Shown piece after piece: positions 1-9,024 of a stretch of 64,000 nt of DNA (the first letter of the stretch is position 1; every line of letters begins with the position of its first letter). This DNA is from Plasmopara viticola (taxonomy: Eukaryota; Oomycota; Peronosporomycetes; Peronosporales; Peronosporaceae), in contig MBPM02000051.1 in assembly GCA_001695595.3 (NCBI GenBank), positions 1-64,000 of the forward strand. Reading direction: 5' to 3'. Under the pieces are notes generated by a model. It did not search any database and was not told the DNA's origin. It was given only the letters and a program-made list of their open reading frames with translations. The translations under genes and the position numbers were made by a program.

Positions 1-46
1 ATGAAGTCGCTGGTCGAGGCGTTACTTTCACGGCATCTCGACAACA
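1..46 (-). repeat. Type-B LTR remnant (U3 end)
   Basis: The first 46 bases match the outer end of the type-B LTRs found later (the gtcgctggtcgaggcgttac segment running to the terminal acaaca), with a few substitutions. Read on the minus strand it begins TGTTGTCGAG, the usual LTR start. The rest of this LTR lies outside the window. Bases 47-71 that follow contain another gtcgaggcg-like stretch but cannot be assigned. Confidence 0.7.
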
Positions 47-71
47 CCAGTATCTTGTCGAGGCGCATTCT

Positions 72-346
72 TGTCAACACACTTGTGCTGTAGATGGCAA
101 AATGCAAAGTGAATATATTTAAAAGGTCCTTAGTTCACAACTACATGCTACCTCTAAGCCAATGATTTATCTAAGCCAATCAGAACGACTCACCATCCGG
201 GCGCAATCATCTTCCCATCCCGAAACTGATCTTTTGCCCATCTTGAACCCGCTCATTCAGTCAGTCATCAATTGATTGCAGATACCCGTACTTACCGATA
301 TATAGCCGCTGGTCGAGGCGTTTCTGCGCCAGCATCTTCGACAACA
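72..346 (-). repeat. Element A 3' LTR (type A)
   Basis: Bases 80-346 align with 4461-4727. On the minus strand it starts TGTTGTCGAAGATGC and is preceded by the purine-rich GAGTGGGAG (347-355), a likely polypurine tract. The inner end (72-79) has diverged from the 5' LTR. It carries the core promoter TCACTTTGCATTTTGCC and two ATTGG boxes 17 bp apart upstream of it. The RNase H reading frame runs into this LTR and stops at 292-294. Confidence 0.85.
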
Positions 347-771
347 CTCCCACTCGACTCGACAGCCTTTTGTGCTTGAATGCCGAGCATGCTTCGAAGT
401 TTGCAGAATTGCGTAGCCGGAATTGACTTCGTCATGATATCGGCCAGCATATCCTGAGTTGGACAGTACTCAAGCACCACTTGATTGGCTTCAACCTTCT
501 CGCGCACGAAGTGGTATCGAATGTCGATGTGCTTAGTGCGCTTGTGAAACTCCGGGTTCTTGGCCAGCGCGATCGAGCCTTGATTGTCTTCATAGATCTT
601 GATCGCCTCGTCGTTCCTTATTTCGCCGAGTTCGCACATAAAGGTCTTAAGCCACACTGCTTCTTGTGTAGCCTCTGAAAGCGCCATGTATTCGGCTTCC
701 GTCGATGAAAGTGCCACTGTCCGCTGTTTCTTGCTTCGCCAGCTAACACATCCGCCGTTTAGCTTGAACAA
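292..771 (-). pseudogene. Element A RNase H domain (C-terminal end of pol)
   Basis: This 159-residue open stretch carries the copia RNase H signature: STEAEYMAL with the catalytic Glu, EDNQGSIAL with a catalytic Asp, and [12 protein letters not shown] near the C-terminus. RNase H removes the RNA strand after minus-strand synthesis. The frame is the same as the RT segment at 937-1998, but the 771-980 interval between them has lost its reading frame. The last 18 or so codons are encoded by the 3' LTR, so the polypurine tract lies inside the coding region (ESSGSVV). Confidence 0.85.
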
Positions 772-936
772 ATATCCGCTTGTGCTTCTGCGAGACTCAA
801 TGTCTCCAGCCCAATCTGCATCGAATAGCCCATTAGCTTGGCGGTGCCGTTGCGCGTAAATTCGAGTCCATATGTTGGTGTTGCTTGAAGATACCGCAAT
901 ACGCGCTTGAGAGCTTGCCAGTGTGTTGGACAGGGA

Positions 937-1998
937 TCAGACGCAAATTGGCTGAGGGCGCCTATTGCCGCAGCGATCCGGACGCGTCGCCACCATCAAG
1001 TACATGATAGCTCCAACAGCACTTCGGTAAGGCACATTCTTCATGGTTTCTTCATGTTTGCAGCCGCCCTCGCACATGTTCTTCTTCAACTTAAGTCCAG
1101 GGTCTTGGGGCGTCCTCACAGGCTTACTTTCTTGCATGCCAAACTTGATTAGTATTGACCTCAGGAAATTCGTTTGCCGCATCGTTGCTTGGCCAGCCTT
1201 GTGGTCGACCTTGATCTCAACACCGAGAAAATACCTAAGTTCACCAAGATCTGTCATCTCAAACCGATTGCTCAGCATGCGCTTAGTCGATTCAATGAGC
1301 TCTTCGTTGCCACTTGCGATGATAAGGTCGTCAACGTAAAGAACCACAAAAGCCATGTCACCATTACCATTCCGTTTGACGTACACACAATGGTCTGAGT
1401 CGCACTTGATAAAACCAATCTTGAGCATGAAATCATCAATGGTTTGGTTCCACATGCGAGGTGACTGTTTTAAGCCGTACAACGATCGCTTGAGCTTGCA
1501 AACGTAGTCGGGGTGAGTTGCGTCAACGTATCCGTCCGGCTGTGTCATATAGATGTCTTCATCGAGCATACCGTTCAGAAACGCTGTCTTCACATCCATT
1601 TGGTGAAGCAAAAGATTGTACCTGGCTGCCAAACTCAGCACGATCCGAATCGAGGTGAACTTGGCCACAGGTGCGAAAGTTTCCTCATAGTCGATGCCAA
1701 ACTTCTGCGAAAAACCCTTTGCAACCAGTCGAGCCTTGTATCGCTCAACTCGACCATCCTGGTTTTCTTTGACACGAAACACCCATCTGCAGCCGATTGC
1801 TTTGCGTCCTTTTGGCAGTTGCACGATATCCCAAGTGTCATTTTTAAACAGCGAGTCGATCTCCGAGTCACATGCTGCTTTCCATTTGCTTGCGTTCTTG
1901 GATTCCATAGCCGACTTGAACGTAGTTGGCATATCTCCCCCTGAATCCATGACGTAAGCAGCTTCAAAGCTTGAGCCATCTTGAGCTGCTGCTGACAT
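937..1998 (-). pseudogene. Element A reverse transcriptase domain
   Basis: The 353-residue open segment holds a complete copia RT palm. It has the entry motif RWVFRVKENQDG, the first catalytic Asp in MDVKTAFLNG (about residue 136) and an intact YVDD box (about residues 221-224, bases 1327-1338), followed by LIIAS. It is out of frame with the integrase segment upstream (shift near 2000-2040). It ends prematurely near 978, where two bases are missing in the codons after TRPD. The catalytic core looks intact, in contrast to most array copies, but the polyprotein is broken. Confidence 0.88.
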
Positions 1999-3266
1999 CT
2001 CATCAAGGCCTTGGTTTCTGCTATACCGAGTAGAGTGCGTGTGTAATGTGCGAACCGCTTGGCATTTCTTGTTTCAGTAGCCTTCTCCAACGAATCCGTT
2101 CGCTGGTGTCTCTTGTTACCACTTTCATCGCTTTCTTCCATTTCCGCATCATCGTTTTGAACTTGGTCCTCATGCTGCGAGTCCTCATCCGTTGTATTTT
2201 CATCATGTATGTAGACTTCCTCTTGACGATAATCACGCTTTCCAATGTCGAAAACGTCTTCCATGAATTGCGCGTCTCGGCTTACCAGCACACGACCACT
2301 CTTGATTTCCTCGAACCGATACGCTTTTTCATGATCCGAATACCCGATAAATCGACAGCGAACCGATCGGGCATCAAACTTTGCGCGCTTTTCTTTAGGC
2401 ACCGTCACATACGCATGACAACCAAAGACTTTCAGATTCGCAAGCAATGGCTTCTTTCCCGTCCAAGCTTGATATGGCGAAATGTCTTGATTGAGAGCAC
2501 GCGTTGGACACCGATTTCGAAGAAACATAGCCGTCATGACTGCTTCACCCCAGTACACCTTCGTCAATCCAGCATGCTCCATCATGCAGCGTGCACATTC
2601 CACCAATGTTCTGTTCATTCGCTCCGCCACTCCGTTAAGCTGAGGAGTGTAGGGCGGCGTAAATTTCTGCACGATTCCATGATTGCTGCAAAACTTGGCC
2701 ATTTCGCTCGAAGTGTACTCTCCGCCATTATCACTGCGAAGCGTTTTCACTCGCTTTCCTGTTTGGTTTTCGGCAAGAACGACAAAATTTGCGAATTTCG
2801 CGGCTACTTCCGACTTGTTTCGCAGCAAGTAAACCATGCAAAAATGTGACTTGTCATCAATAAATGTGACAAAGTAACGCTTTCCACCAAAAGTCGATGT
2901 CTGCATCGGCCCACACACATCGCTGTGAATTACCTCAAGCAGTTGCTTTGAACGGCTTGGTGACAAATTTGAGAAACTCACTCTCGTTTGTTTACCGAGT
3001 GAGCACCCGTCACACTTCTCCCACTGTTTAACTGAACCCATGTCAAGTCCGTAGCCGATCTTTTTCTTAATCATAGTGTCGAGACCACCATAGCTAATAT
3101 GACCAAATCGAAGGTGCCAGAGGTACGAATTGGTGTCCCCATGGCATCCCGACGAAGTTATCACATTAGCCTCATCCGGAAGAAGTGGCGTCATGCAGAG
3201 CTTGAACAGGCCTTTGCCTTCGCGAGCACCAAGTTTCCACTTGAGGCCCTTGTCATAGCAAAACAA
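1635..3266 (-). pseudogene. Element A GAG-pre-integrase and integrase domain
   Basis: The segment contains the zinc-binding H51-X4-H56-X28-C85-X2-C88 motif, then the D,D35E catalytic core with Asp116 (HSDVCGP), Asp179 (RSDNGGEY) and Glu215 (GVAERMN). The 35-residue spacing is exact. GKKPLLANLKVFGC and the acidic linker that follows are typical of copia. It is the only integrase in the window with all three catalytic residues. It is separated from gag-protease by a probable one-base loss in an A run near 3250. After about base 2040 the frame is garbled and the true pol sequence continues in the RT frame. Confidence 0.88.
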
Positions 3267-4444
3267 CCTTCATGCTCAAACGTCACGGCGCCAACATCCT
3301 TCGTAAACCGGCCGACTGAAAATAAATTTCGAGAAAGCTTTGGGATATACCACACACCAGTAAGCAGTCCCTTCTTTATACCATGTGGAGTGTGCATTGA
3401 CATCACGATGTCGCCGGACCCAATCGCTTGCACCACTCCATCGTCTGCAAGATGCACATCCCTCGGCGTAATTGTCTTGAAATTTCGCATGAATTTCTTG
3501 GAACTCGTCATGTGCTGCGTCGCTCCAGAGTCAATCAGCCACACTTCACCCGATTTGGGAATGCTGTCTCCAGCCGAAAAGAGAAAATCGCCATTGTCAT
3601 CATCGACTTGCGCGATATTCGCTCGTTGCGATTTCTGTCGTTCACCATTCTCGCGAATTCGAACTGGACACTTGGCAATCCAATGTCCTTGTTCCCCACA
3701 GTAGTGGCACGCGCTGACCTTTTGCACTGGTCGCCCACCCTTACGCTTGCTGTAGTCATTCGCCAAAAACGCTTGCCCTTGACCATGCGCAGCTCCATCG
3801 GCCCCAATACCTTGTTCCTTTCGTTTCATGTCTTCATGCAATAGTCGAGATGTCACGAGCTCCCACGACAGCGAGTCCGATCTCGACTCCAAAGCTGTTA
3901 TAAGAAATGAAAATGACTCACTCAAACTCCCAAGAAGCGTGATCACCAAGTCATCCTCTGTTACCGGAGCACCCACTGCGTCGAGCTGTTCCGCCAGAGT
4001 CTTCATCTTGTTGATATGCGCGAGCACATCATCACCTTCGTCCATCTTGGCCGTGAAGAAACGACGACGAAGAAAGAGCTTGTTCGCTAAGCTCTTCTTT
4101 TCGAAGTGGCCTTCGAGCCGTGACCATGCATCATGCGCTCCAGTTGCCGAGCGCACAAGAGGCAGCTGCGAATCTTCCATCGCGAGACAGATGATCGCAA
4201 GCGCCTTTCTTGACTTGCGCTTAAACGTCAGCTGGTCCAAGGCCGTTGTCAAGTCCTCCATCTTGACTTCCCCACTCGCTACCTCCCATAGGTCCCGCTC
4301 CTCAAGCACCATCTGCATCTTGAACTTCCATGTGTGGAAGTTTGTTCCATCGAACTTGTTGATGCGTGAGTTGGTGGCGGCGGCGATGTCCATAGCGAAA
4401 GCGTAGTCGGTGTCGGGGGCAGAGTTGGCGGAGCTTGGGCTCAT
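3191..4444 (-). pseudogene. Element A gag, CCHC knuckle and aspartic protease
   Basis: This 417-residue reading frame starts at an ATG embedded in the primer-binding site. The N-terminal gag has FDGTNFHTWKFKM (residues 31-43), LAIICLAM and the helical copia gag region. A CCHC knuckle (CX2CX4HX4C) sits near residues 246-259, and the protease active site DSGATQHM near residue 303. The start is chosen because every related gag begins at the same PBS-embedded ATG. Gag is intact here, unlike all array copies. After GCFA the frame shifts and the last residues are out of frame. Confidence 0.88.
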
Positions 4445-4448
4445 AACC
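4437..4448 (-). promoter_or_regulatory. Primer-binding site of element A, containing the gag ATG
   Basis: The minus strand reads GGTTATGAGCCC directly after the LTR end ACAACA. Its complement GGGCTCATAACC equals the anticodon arm of a eukaryotic initiator tRNA-Met (yeast type). This suggests priming by a half tRNA as in Drosophila copia. The gag start codon ATG is the triplet that would pair with the CAU anticodon. Confidence 0.7.
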
Positions 4449-4727
4449 TGTTGTAAGAAGCACTTGTGCTGTAGATGGCAAAATGCAAAGTGAATATATT
4501 TAAAAGGTCCTTAGTTCACAACTACATGCTACCTCTAAGCCAATGATTTATCTAAGCCAATCAGAACGACTCACCATCCGGGCGCAATCATCTTCCCATC
4601 CCGAAACTGATCTTTTGCCCATCTTGAACCCGCTCATTCAGTCAGTCATCAATTGATTGCAGATACCCGTACTTACCGATATATAGCCGCTGGTCGAGGC
4701 GTTTCTGCGCCAGCATCTTCGACAACA
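4449..4727 (-). repeat. Element A 5' LTR (type A)
   Basis: The 279-bp LTR has matched termini TGTTG...CAACA on the minus strand and ends directly at the PBS. The U3 half resembles type-B LTRs (cgctggtcgaggcg...cttcgacaaca). Its Inr/FPR core promoter and paired ATTGG boxes match those of the 3' copy. The outer border meets an unrelated gag fragment at 4728. Confidence 0.88.
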
Positions 4728-4982
4728 ATCGCCAGCGCCTTTCGAGCCTTACGCCTAAAGGTCGACTGGTCCATCGGGTTACTCAGCTGCAAGCTTTATC
4801 TCCCCGCTCGCAACTTCCCAGAGGTCGCGCTCCTCCAACACCATTCGCATCTTGAACTTCCACGTATGGAAGTTCGTTCCGTCGAACTTGATAATTCGGC
4901 TCGGCGTGGCGTCCATGGTGGCAGCGAAGGCGGTGTCAGAGGCGGGGGCGAAGAAGGCAAAGTCTGCGGGGTTTGAACTCAT
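4728..4982 (-). pseudogene. Truncated gag N-terminus (type-B element)
   Basis: Only the first part of gag survives. An ORF from ATG at 4982 reads MSSNPADFAFF and FDGTNFHTWKFKMRM, then stops after GEIKLAAE at a TAA. The conserved NPMDQST stretch follows in another frame before the sequence is cut at 4728 by the element A LTR. The PBS here is changed to GGTAATGAGTTC (4975-4986), keeping the ATG. Confidence 0.82.
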
Positions 4983-4986
4983 TACC

Positions 4987-5266
4987 TAATAAAGAAAGGT
5001 CACTTGAGCTGAAGATGGCAAAATGCAAAGTGGATATATTTATAAGGTCCTTAGTTCGCAACTACATGCTACCTCTAAGCCAATGAATTATCTAAGCCAA
5101 TCAAAGCGAGTTACTATCCGGGCGCAATCATCTTCCCAGCCTGAAACCGATCTTCTGCCTTTCTTGAACCCACTCCTCCAAGCATCATCACCCGATTGCC
5201 GATACCGGTACTTACGGATATGTAGTCGCTGGTCGAGGCGTTACTTTCATAGCGTCTTCGACAACA
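4987..5266 (-). repeat. Type-B LTR
   Basis: This 280-bp LTR starts TGTTGTCGAAGACGC on the minus strand and ends CTTTATTA before the PBS, so the inner end lacks the canonical CA. It has a U3 with a TACCGGTA palindrome. Its R/U5 half is shared with type-C LTRs. It has the sequence CCTTATAAATATATTC just before the predicted start site, as do later type-B copies. Confidence 0.85.
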
Positions 5267-5327
5267 GGATCGAATGTCGATGTGCTTAGTTCGTTTGTAA
5301 GCCTCCGGGTTCTTCGCTAGCGCAATC
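5267..5327 (-). pseudogene. 61-bp RNase H scrap between LTR-B and LTR-C
   Basis: The minus strand encodes the RNase H segment [19 protein letters not shown] joined directly to the LTR-B terminus. It is the outer part of an RNase H domain split by the type-C insertion: its last bases, caatc, reappear on the far side of the type-C LTR in other units. The same scrap recurs at 10034, 14804, 16898, 21680, 29115, 36646, 41457, 47239 and 50309. Confidence 0.85.
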
Positions 5328-5355
5328 TGTTGAAAAGGTCACTTGAGCGGAAGAT

Positions 5356-5372
5356 GGCAAAATGCAAAGTGA
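5356..5372 (-). promoter_or_regulatory. Oomycete-type Inr/FPR core promoter in LTR
   Basis: The minus strand reads TCACTTTGCATTTTGCC. This fits the published oomycete initiator YCAYTYY followed by the flanking region MWTTTNCC. The predicted start is the A opposite base 5370, leaving about 43 nt of R/U5 before the LTR end. The identical or one-base-changed motif recurs in every LTR of the window. Confidence 0.75.
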
Positions 5373-5417
5373 ATATATTTAGAGGTCCTTAGTTCGCAAC
5401 TACATGCTACTTCTAAG

Positions 5418-5439
5418 CCAATGATTTATATAAGCCAAT
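5418..5439 (-). promoter_or_regulatory. Paired ATTGG (inverted CCAAT) boxes
   Basis: Two CCAAT pentamers (5418-5422 and 5435-5439) lie in a 9-bp direct repeat taagccaat spaced 17 bp, about 48 and 65 bp upstream of the predicted start site. The pair is conserved in the A, B and C LTRs. Binding by an NF-Y-like factor is an inference. Confidence 0.5.
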
Positions 5440-5522
5440 CAGGACGACTTACCATCCGGGCGCAAGCATCTTCCCATCCGGGCGCAATCTACTCAAGTGC
5501 GCCTGTCCCATGCGCCTTTCCA

Positions 5523-5530
5523 TGACGTCA
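5523..5530. promoter_or_regulatory. TGACGTCA palindrome in type-C U3
   Basis: This is a perfect CRE-type octamer, the known target of CREB/ATF-class bZIP factors, about 155 bp upstream of the predicted start site. It recurs in every type-C LTR (for example 10290, 15060, 17154, 21936) and is absent from type A and B. Function is inferred from the motif only. Confidence 0.45.
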
Positions 5531-5602
5531 CTGTCGCTTGGTCGCACCGTCTACTGGTATCAATACCAGTGGCCTACCGGTCATGTACTGCTGGTTGAGG
5601 CG

Positions 5603-5977
5603 TCATACCTTCAGCACGAGGTATTCCATAACAACATTCCCACTCGACTCGACAGCTTCAATACCTTGAATCCCAAGTCGACATCGAAGTAAACTGTATT
5701 GCGCGGCAGCAATAGGCTTGGTCATGATGTCAGCCAGCATGTCTTGAGTTAAACAGAACTCTAACAACATTTGACCGTCCTCAACCTTCTCACGAACAAA
5801 GTGGTACCGAATGTCGATATGCTTGGTGCGCTTATGAAACTCCGGATTCTTGGCCAGCGCGATTGAGCCTTGATTATCTTCAAGTATCTTGATAGGTTCA
5901 TCGTCATCCATTTCTTTAAGCTCGCACAAAAAGACTTTTAGCCATACAGCTTCTTGAGCTGCTTCTGATAGGGCCAT
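5603..5977 (-). pseudogene. U1 RNase H domain
   Basis: The 124-residue open stretch starts just after an in-frame TAG that replaces the Tyr codon of STEAEY. It contains [29 protein letters not shown] and an intact C-terminal region, then reads into the type-C LTR. It is the full-length form of the domain that is cut short in all integrase-less units. The same nonsense codon is present in U2 and U4, so it predates their duplication. Confidence 0.85.
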
Positions 5978-7515
5978 CTACTCTGCCTCAGTTGACGAGA
6001 GTGCTACCGTGCGCTGCTTTTTGCTTCTCCAGCTAATACATCCGTTCTTCATGACGAAGACATAGCCACTTGTGCTGCGACGCGACTCAATGTCTCCTGC
6101 CCAGTCAGCGTCTGAAAATCCTTGAATTGTTGAGGCACCATTCCGAGAAAACACTAGTTCATGCGTCTGGGTGGCATTCAAATATCGCAGTACGCGCTTC
6201 AAAGCCTGCCAGTGTGTCGGACACGGATCGGCTGCGAATTGGCTCAGCACTCCCACTGCTGCTGCAAGATCTGGACGAGTAGCAACCATCAAGTACATGA
6301 TGCCACCGACAGCATTTCGATATGGCACGTTTTTCATTGTGTCCTCGTGCTTGCATCCACCATTGCATATATTCTTTGTCAGCTTCGATCCTGGATCTTG
6401 AGGAGTCTTTACTGGCTTGCAATCCTGCATCCCAAACTTTAGCAAAATTGACTTGAGGAACTTGGTTTGCCGCATCGTAACTTGACCTTTAGTGCTATCC
6501 TGATTGATCTCCATTCCGAGAAAAACTTTTGTTTGCCGAGGTCCGCCATCTCGAATCGTTCGCTTAGCGCTTGCTTTGTCGTTGAGAGCAAGATGCCGTC
6601 ACTGCTCGCAATAATCAAGTCGTCGACATAGAGTACCACAAAAATCATTGACTCGTCACTGCGTTTGCTGTATATGCAGTGATCTGACTTGCTCTTGGTA
6701 AAAACCATCTTAACCATGAAATCGTCAATCGTTCGGTTCCATATCCGTGGTGACTGCTTTAAACCGTAGAGCGAACGCTTCAGCTTGCACACATGCTCCG
6801 GTCGACTTGGGTCAGCATATCCATCCGGTTGCTGCATATAAATGTCTTCATCCAGACCACAATTTAGAAACGCAGTTTTGACGTCCATTTGGTGAAGCTT
6901 GAGATCATACTTGGTAGCCAGGCTTAGCACAATGCGAATTAACGTAAACTTGGCTACATGTGCAAACGTCTCCTCGTAATCCACACCATACTTCTGCGAT
7001 AAACCTTTTGCAACCAGCCGTGCCTTAAACCGCTCAATGTCCCCATCTTGGTCCTCTTTAACGCGAAAAAGCCAGCGACAACCGATCACTTTTCGTCCCT
7101 TCGGCAGCGAAACAGTATCCCATGTTTTAATCCTTATCAAGAAGTTAATTTCGGAGTCGCAAGCTTCCTTCCACTTGCACGCGTCATCGGATTCCATTGC
7201 CGACTTGTACGTCGTCGGCATTTCCCCCACTGAATATATGACGTGTGCTGCTTCAAACCCTCCATTTTCTTCACTTATTGCGGGGGCTGACATTTCTTCA
7301 AGGGTCGACCGCTGGTAACATGGCGCGTGTCGCTTGGATCTTGGAGTTTCTGTTACCTTTTCGAGCGACTGATTCCTTGTGTGCCGTTTAGCCCCGGACT
7401 CGAAGTCAACGTTGCGTTCTGGCACCTGATCATCATCCATCTTTGACTCTTCACGGCCATCTTCGGTGCTTGATTCTGTGTCGGCATCAGTAATACTGTC
7501 GTTTTCTTTATCCAC
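5978..7515 (-). pseudogene. U1 reverse transcriptase domain
   Basis: Two overlapping reading frames cover the RT. The upstream part (6439-7515) holds the acidic linker, RWLFRVKEDQDG, MDVKTAFLN and an intact YVDD (6619-6630). The downstream part (5978-6514) covers the connection region up to EAE and the TAG. A frameshift in the run of A near 6525 (FSEWRS instead of FLGMEI) separates them. FAHVAKF replaces the usual FAPVAKF. An in-frame TAG at 7537-7539 separates RT from integrase. Confidence 0.87.
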
Positions 7516-7539
7516 CAGCTCAACAATCTTGTTATAGTC

Positions 7540-8238
7540 CTACCTTCCTTTGTCGAAAACGTCCTCTTTGAACTGTGCATCGCGACTCATTAGAATGCGC
7601 CCGGTCGAAATTTCTTCGAACCGGTATGTCTTTGCATGCTCCGAATAGCCCAAAAAGCGACATAAGATGGCTTTTGCGTCAAGTTTGAAACGCTTCTCCT
7701 TTGGAACGTGGACATACGCATGACATCCAAACACTTTGAGGTTGGCCAACAGCGGTTTCTTCGTTGTCCAAAGCTCGTGTGGTGACTTCTTCAATCCAGC
7801 TGCACGAGTAGGACACCGATTACGTAGAAACGTTGCGGTCATTACTGCTTCACCCCAATAGCTTTTGGACATTCCAGCATGCTCTAACATGCATCTTTCA
7901 CACTCAGCCAATCTTCGATTCATGCGTTCAGCTACTCCATTTAACTGAGGAGTATACGGTGGCGAAAACTTGAGCACGATTCCTCGATCCGTGCAAAACT
8001 TAGTCATCTTACCCGACGGAGTGTACTCACCACCATTCTCACTTCGAAGAGTCTTGACTCGCTTGCCAGTCTGCTTTTCAGCAAAGGCAACAAACTCGGC
8101 AAACTTGTCTACAACTTCAGACTTGGACTTGATTAAGTAGATAACGCAGTAACAAGACTTGTCATCGATGAACGTAACAAAATAGCGCTTTCCACTGAAC
8201 GTTGACGTTTGCATTGGACCGCACTTGTCACTATGCAC
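7540..8238 (-). pseudogene. U1 integrase domain
   Basis: The 232-residue segment begins at HSDKCGPM (first catalytic Asp). It contains RSENGGEY, in which the second catalytic Asp is replaced by Glu, and VAERMNRR with the catalytic Glu. The C-terminal GYSEHAKTYRF region is preserved. It is in frame with the protease segment but cut off by TAA at 8275-8277 upstream and TAG at 7537-7539 downstream. The Asp-to-Glu change is shared by U2 and U4 and should impair strand transfer. Confidence 0.87.
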
Positions 8239-8277
8239 AACTTCAAGAATGTCTTTAGCTCGATCAAGCGAAGATGT

Positions 8278-9024
8278 TTAAAAGCGCACACGAGTTTGTT
8301 TTCCCAGCGCACACCCGTCACAAAGCTCCCATTTGCTCACCGATGTCAATGCAATACCTGTGGCAAGTTTCTTTTTGACAATTGCATCAAGCCCTTCGAA
8401 CCCGATATGACCAAGCCGTGGGTGCCAGAGGTACGAATTGGTGTCCCCCACGCAGCCAGACAGCTCGGCCACACACACTTTCTCAGGAGCAACAGGAATC
8501 ATATGAAGCTTGAACAATCCTTTTCCTTCACGAGCACCAATTTTCCATTTCACCCCCTTTGTCTCCGCGAAGCATCCATCATTGTCGAACATTACTAGAC
8601 CAACGTCTTTGGTAAACCGACCAACCGAAAACAAACTGCGAGACAGCTTCGGAATATGCCACACATTAGTGAGCACTCCCTTTTTCACTCCATTCGATGT
8701 CTTCATGGACATAACGACATCTCCACTGCCGATTGCTTGCACGACACCGTTGTCTGCTAGATGCACGTCCACTGGAGTGAAGACCTTGTAGTTCCTCATG
8801 AACCTTTTTGAGTTTGACATGTGCTGCGTCGCTCCTGAGTCGACCAGCCAAATGTCACTCGACTTGACAGAGCTATCGCAATCGCCAACCGAAAACAAGT
8901 AGTCATCACTGTCGTCCCCATTAGCAAAGTTTGCACGCTGTGCCGGCCGCTGTCGATCTGCGCTTTCACGAATTCTCACGGGGCACTTGGCAATGCCCGT
9001 GTTCCACACAATAATGGCACGCAC
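8278..9024 (-). pseudogene. U1 protease and GAG-pre-integrase region
   Basis: The protease active site WLVDSGATQHMS is intact and is followed by the GAG-pre-integrase region with LWHPRLGHI and the CDGCALG zinc ligands (H-X4-H, C-X2-C). The frame enters from a 5-bp loss (ccaat) in the CCHC knuckle, so it is not continuous with gag. It ends at TAA (8275-8277). Confidence 0.86.

Larger units (their letters stand above)
72..4727 (-). mobile_element. Element A: near-complete Ty1/copia retrotransposon, defective
   Basis: Two closely matching LTRs flank an internal region with the copia order gag, protease, integrase, RT, RNase H on the minus strand. Integrase before RT identifies Ty1/copia rather than Ty3. 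It differs from all array copies in the gag N-terminus and has no nonsense codon in the protease-integrase stretch. At least three frameshifts (near 3250, 2010 and 978) break the polyprotein. No 5-bp target duplication is visible: the right flank starts atcgc, inside a gag fragment of another element, and the left flank is unrelated LTR debris. The present borders therefore probably come from recombination. Confidence 0.9.
5328..5636 (-). repeat. Type-C LTR of U1 (3' LTR)
   Basis: This 309-bp LTR has TGTTG...CAACA termini. The U3 half is unrelated to type B and carries TGACGTCA and an 18-nt near-palindrome (ACTGGTAT-CA-ATACCAGT). The R/U5 half (about 150 bp) is homologous to type B. The purine tract GAGTGGGAA (5637-5645) precedes it, as expected of a genuine 3' LTR. 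Confidence 0.88.

Noticed and set aside
3191..3266. Programmed gag-pol frameshift in element A
   Set aside because: The shift lies after the protease active site in an A run. Copia elements usually read gag-pol in one frame, and the array copies have no shift here but different lesions, so decay is simpler.
5267..5327. 61-bp repeated spacer as a CRISPR-like or attachment element
   Set aside because: It translates as RNase H and is explained by the LTR-C insertion. Repeat spacing is in kilobases.
5975..5977. Stop-codon read-through signal at the TAG in STEAEY
   Set aside because: The TAG replaces a conserved RNase H Tyr codon in mid-domain and the copies carry several other lesions. It is a simple nonsense mutation.
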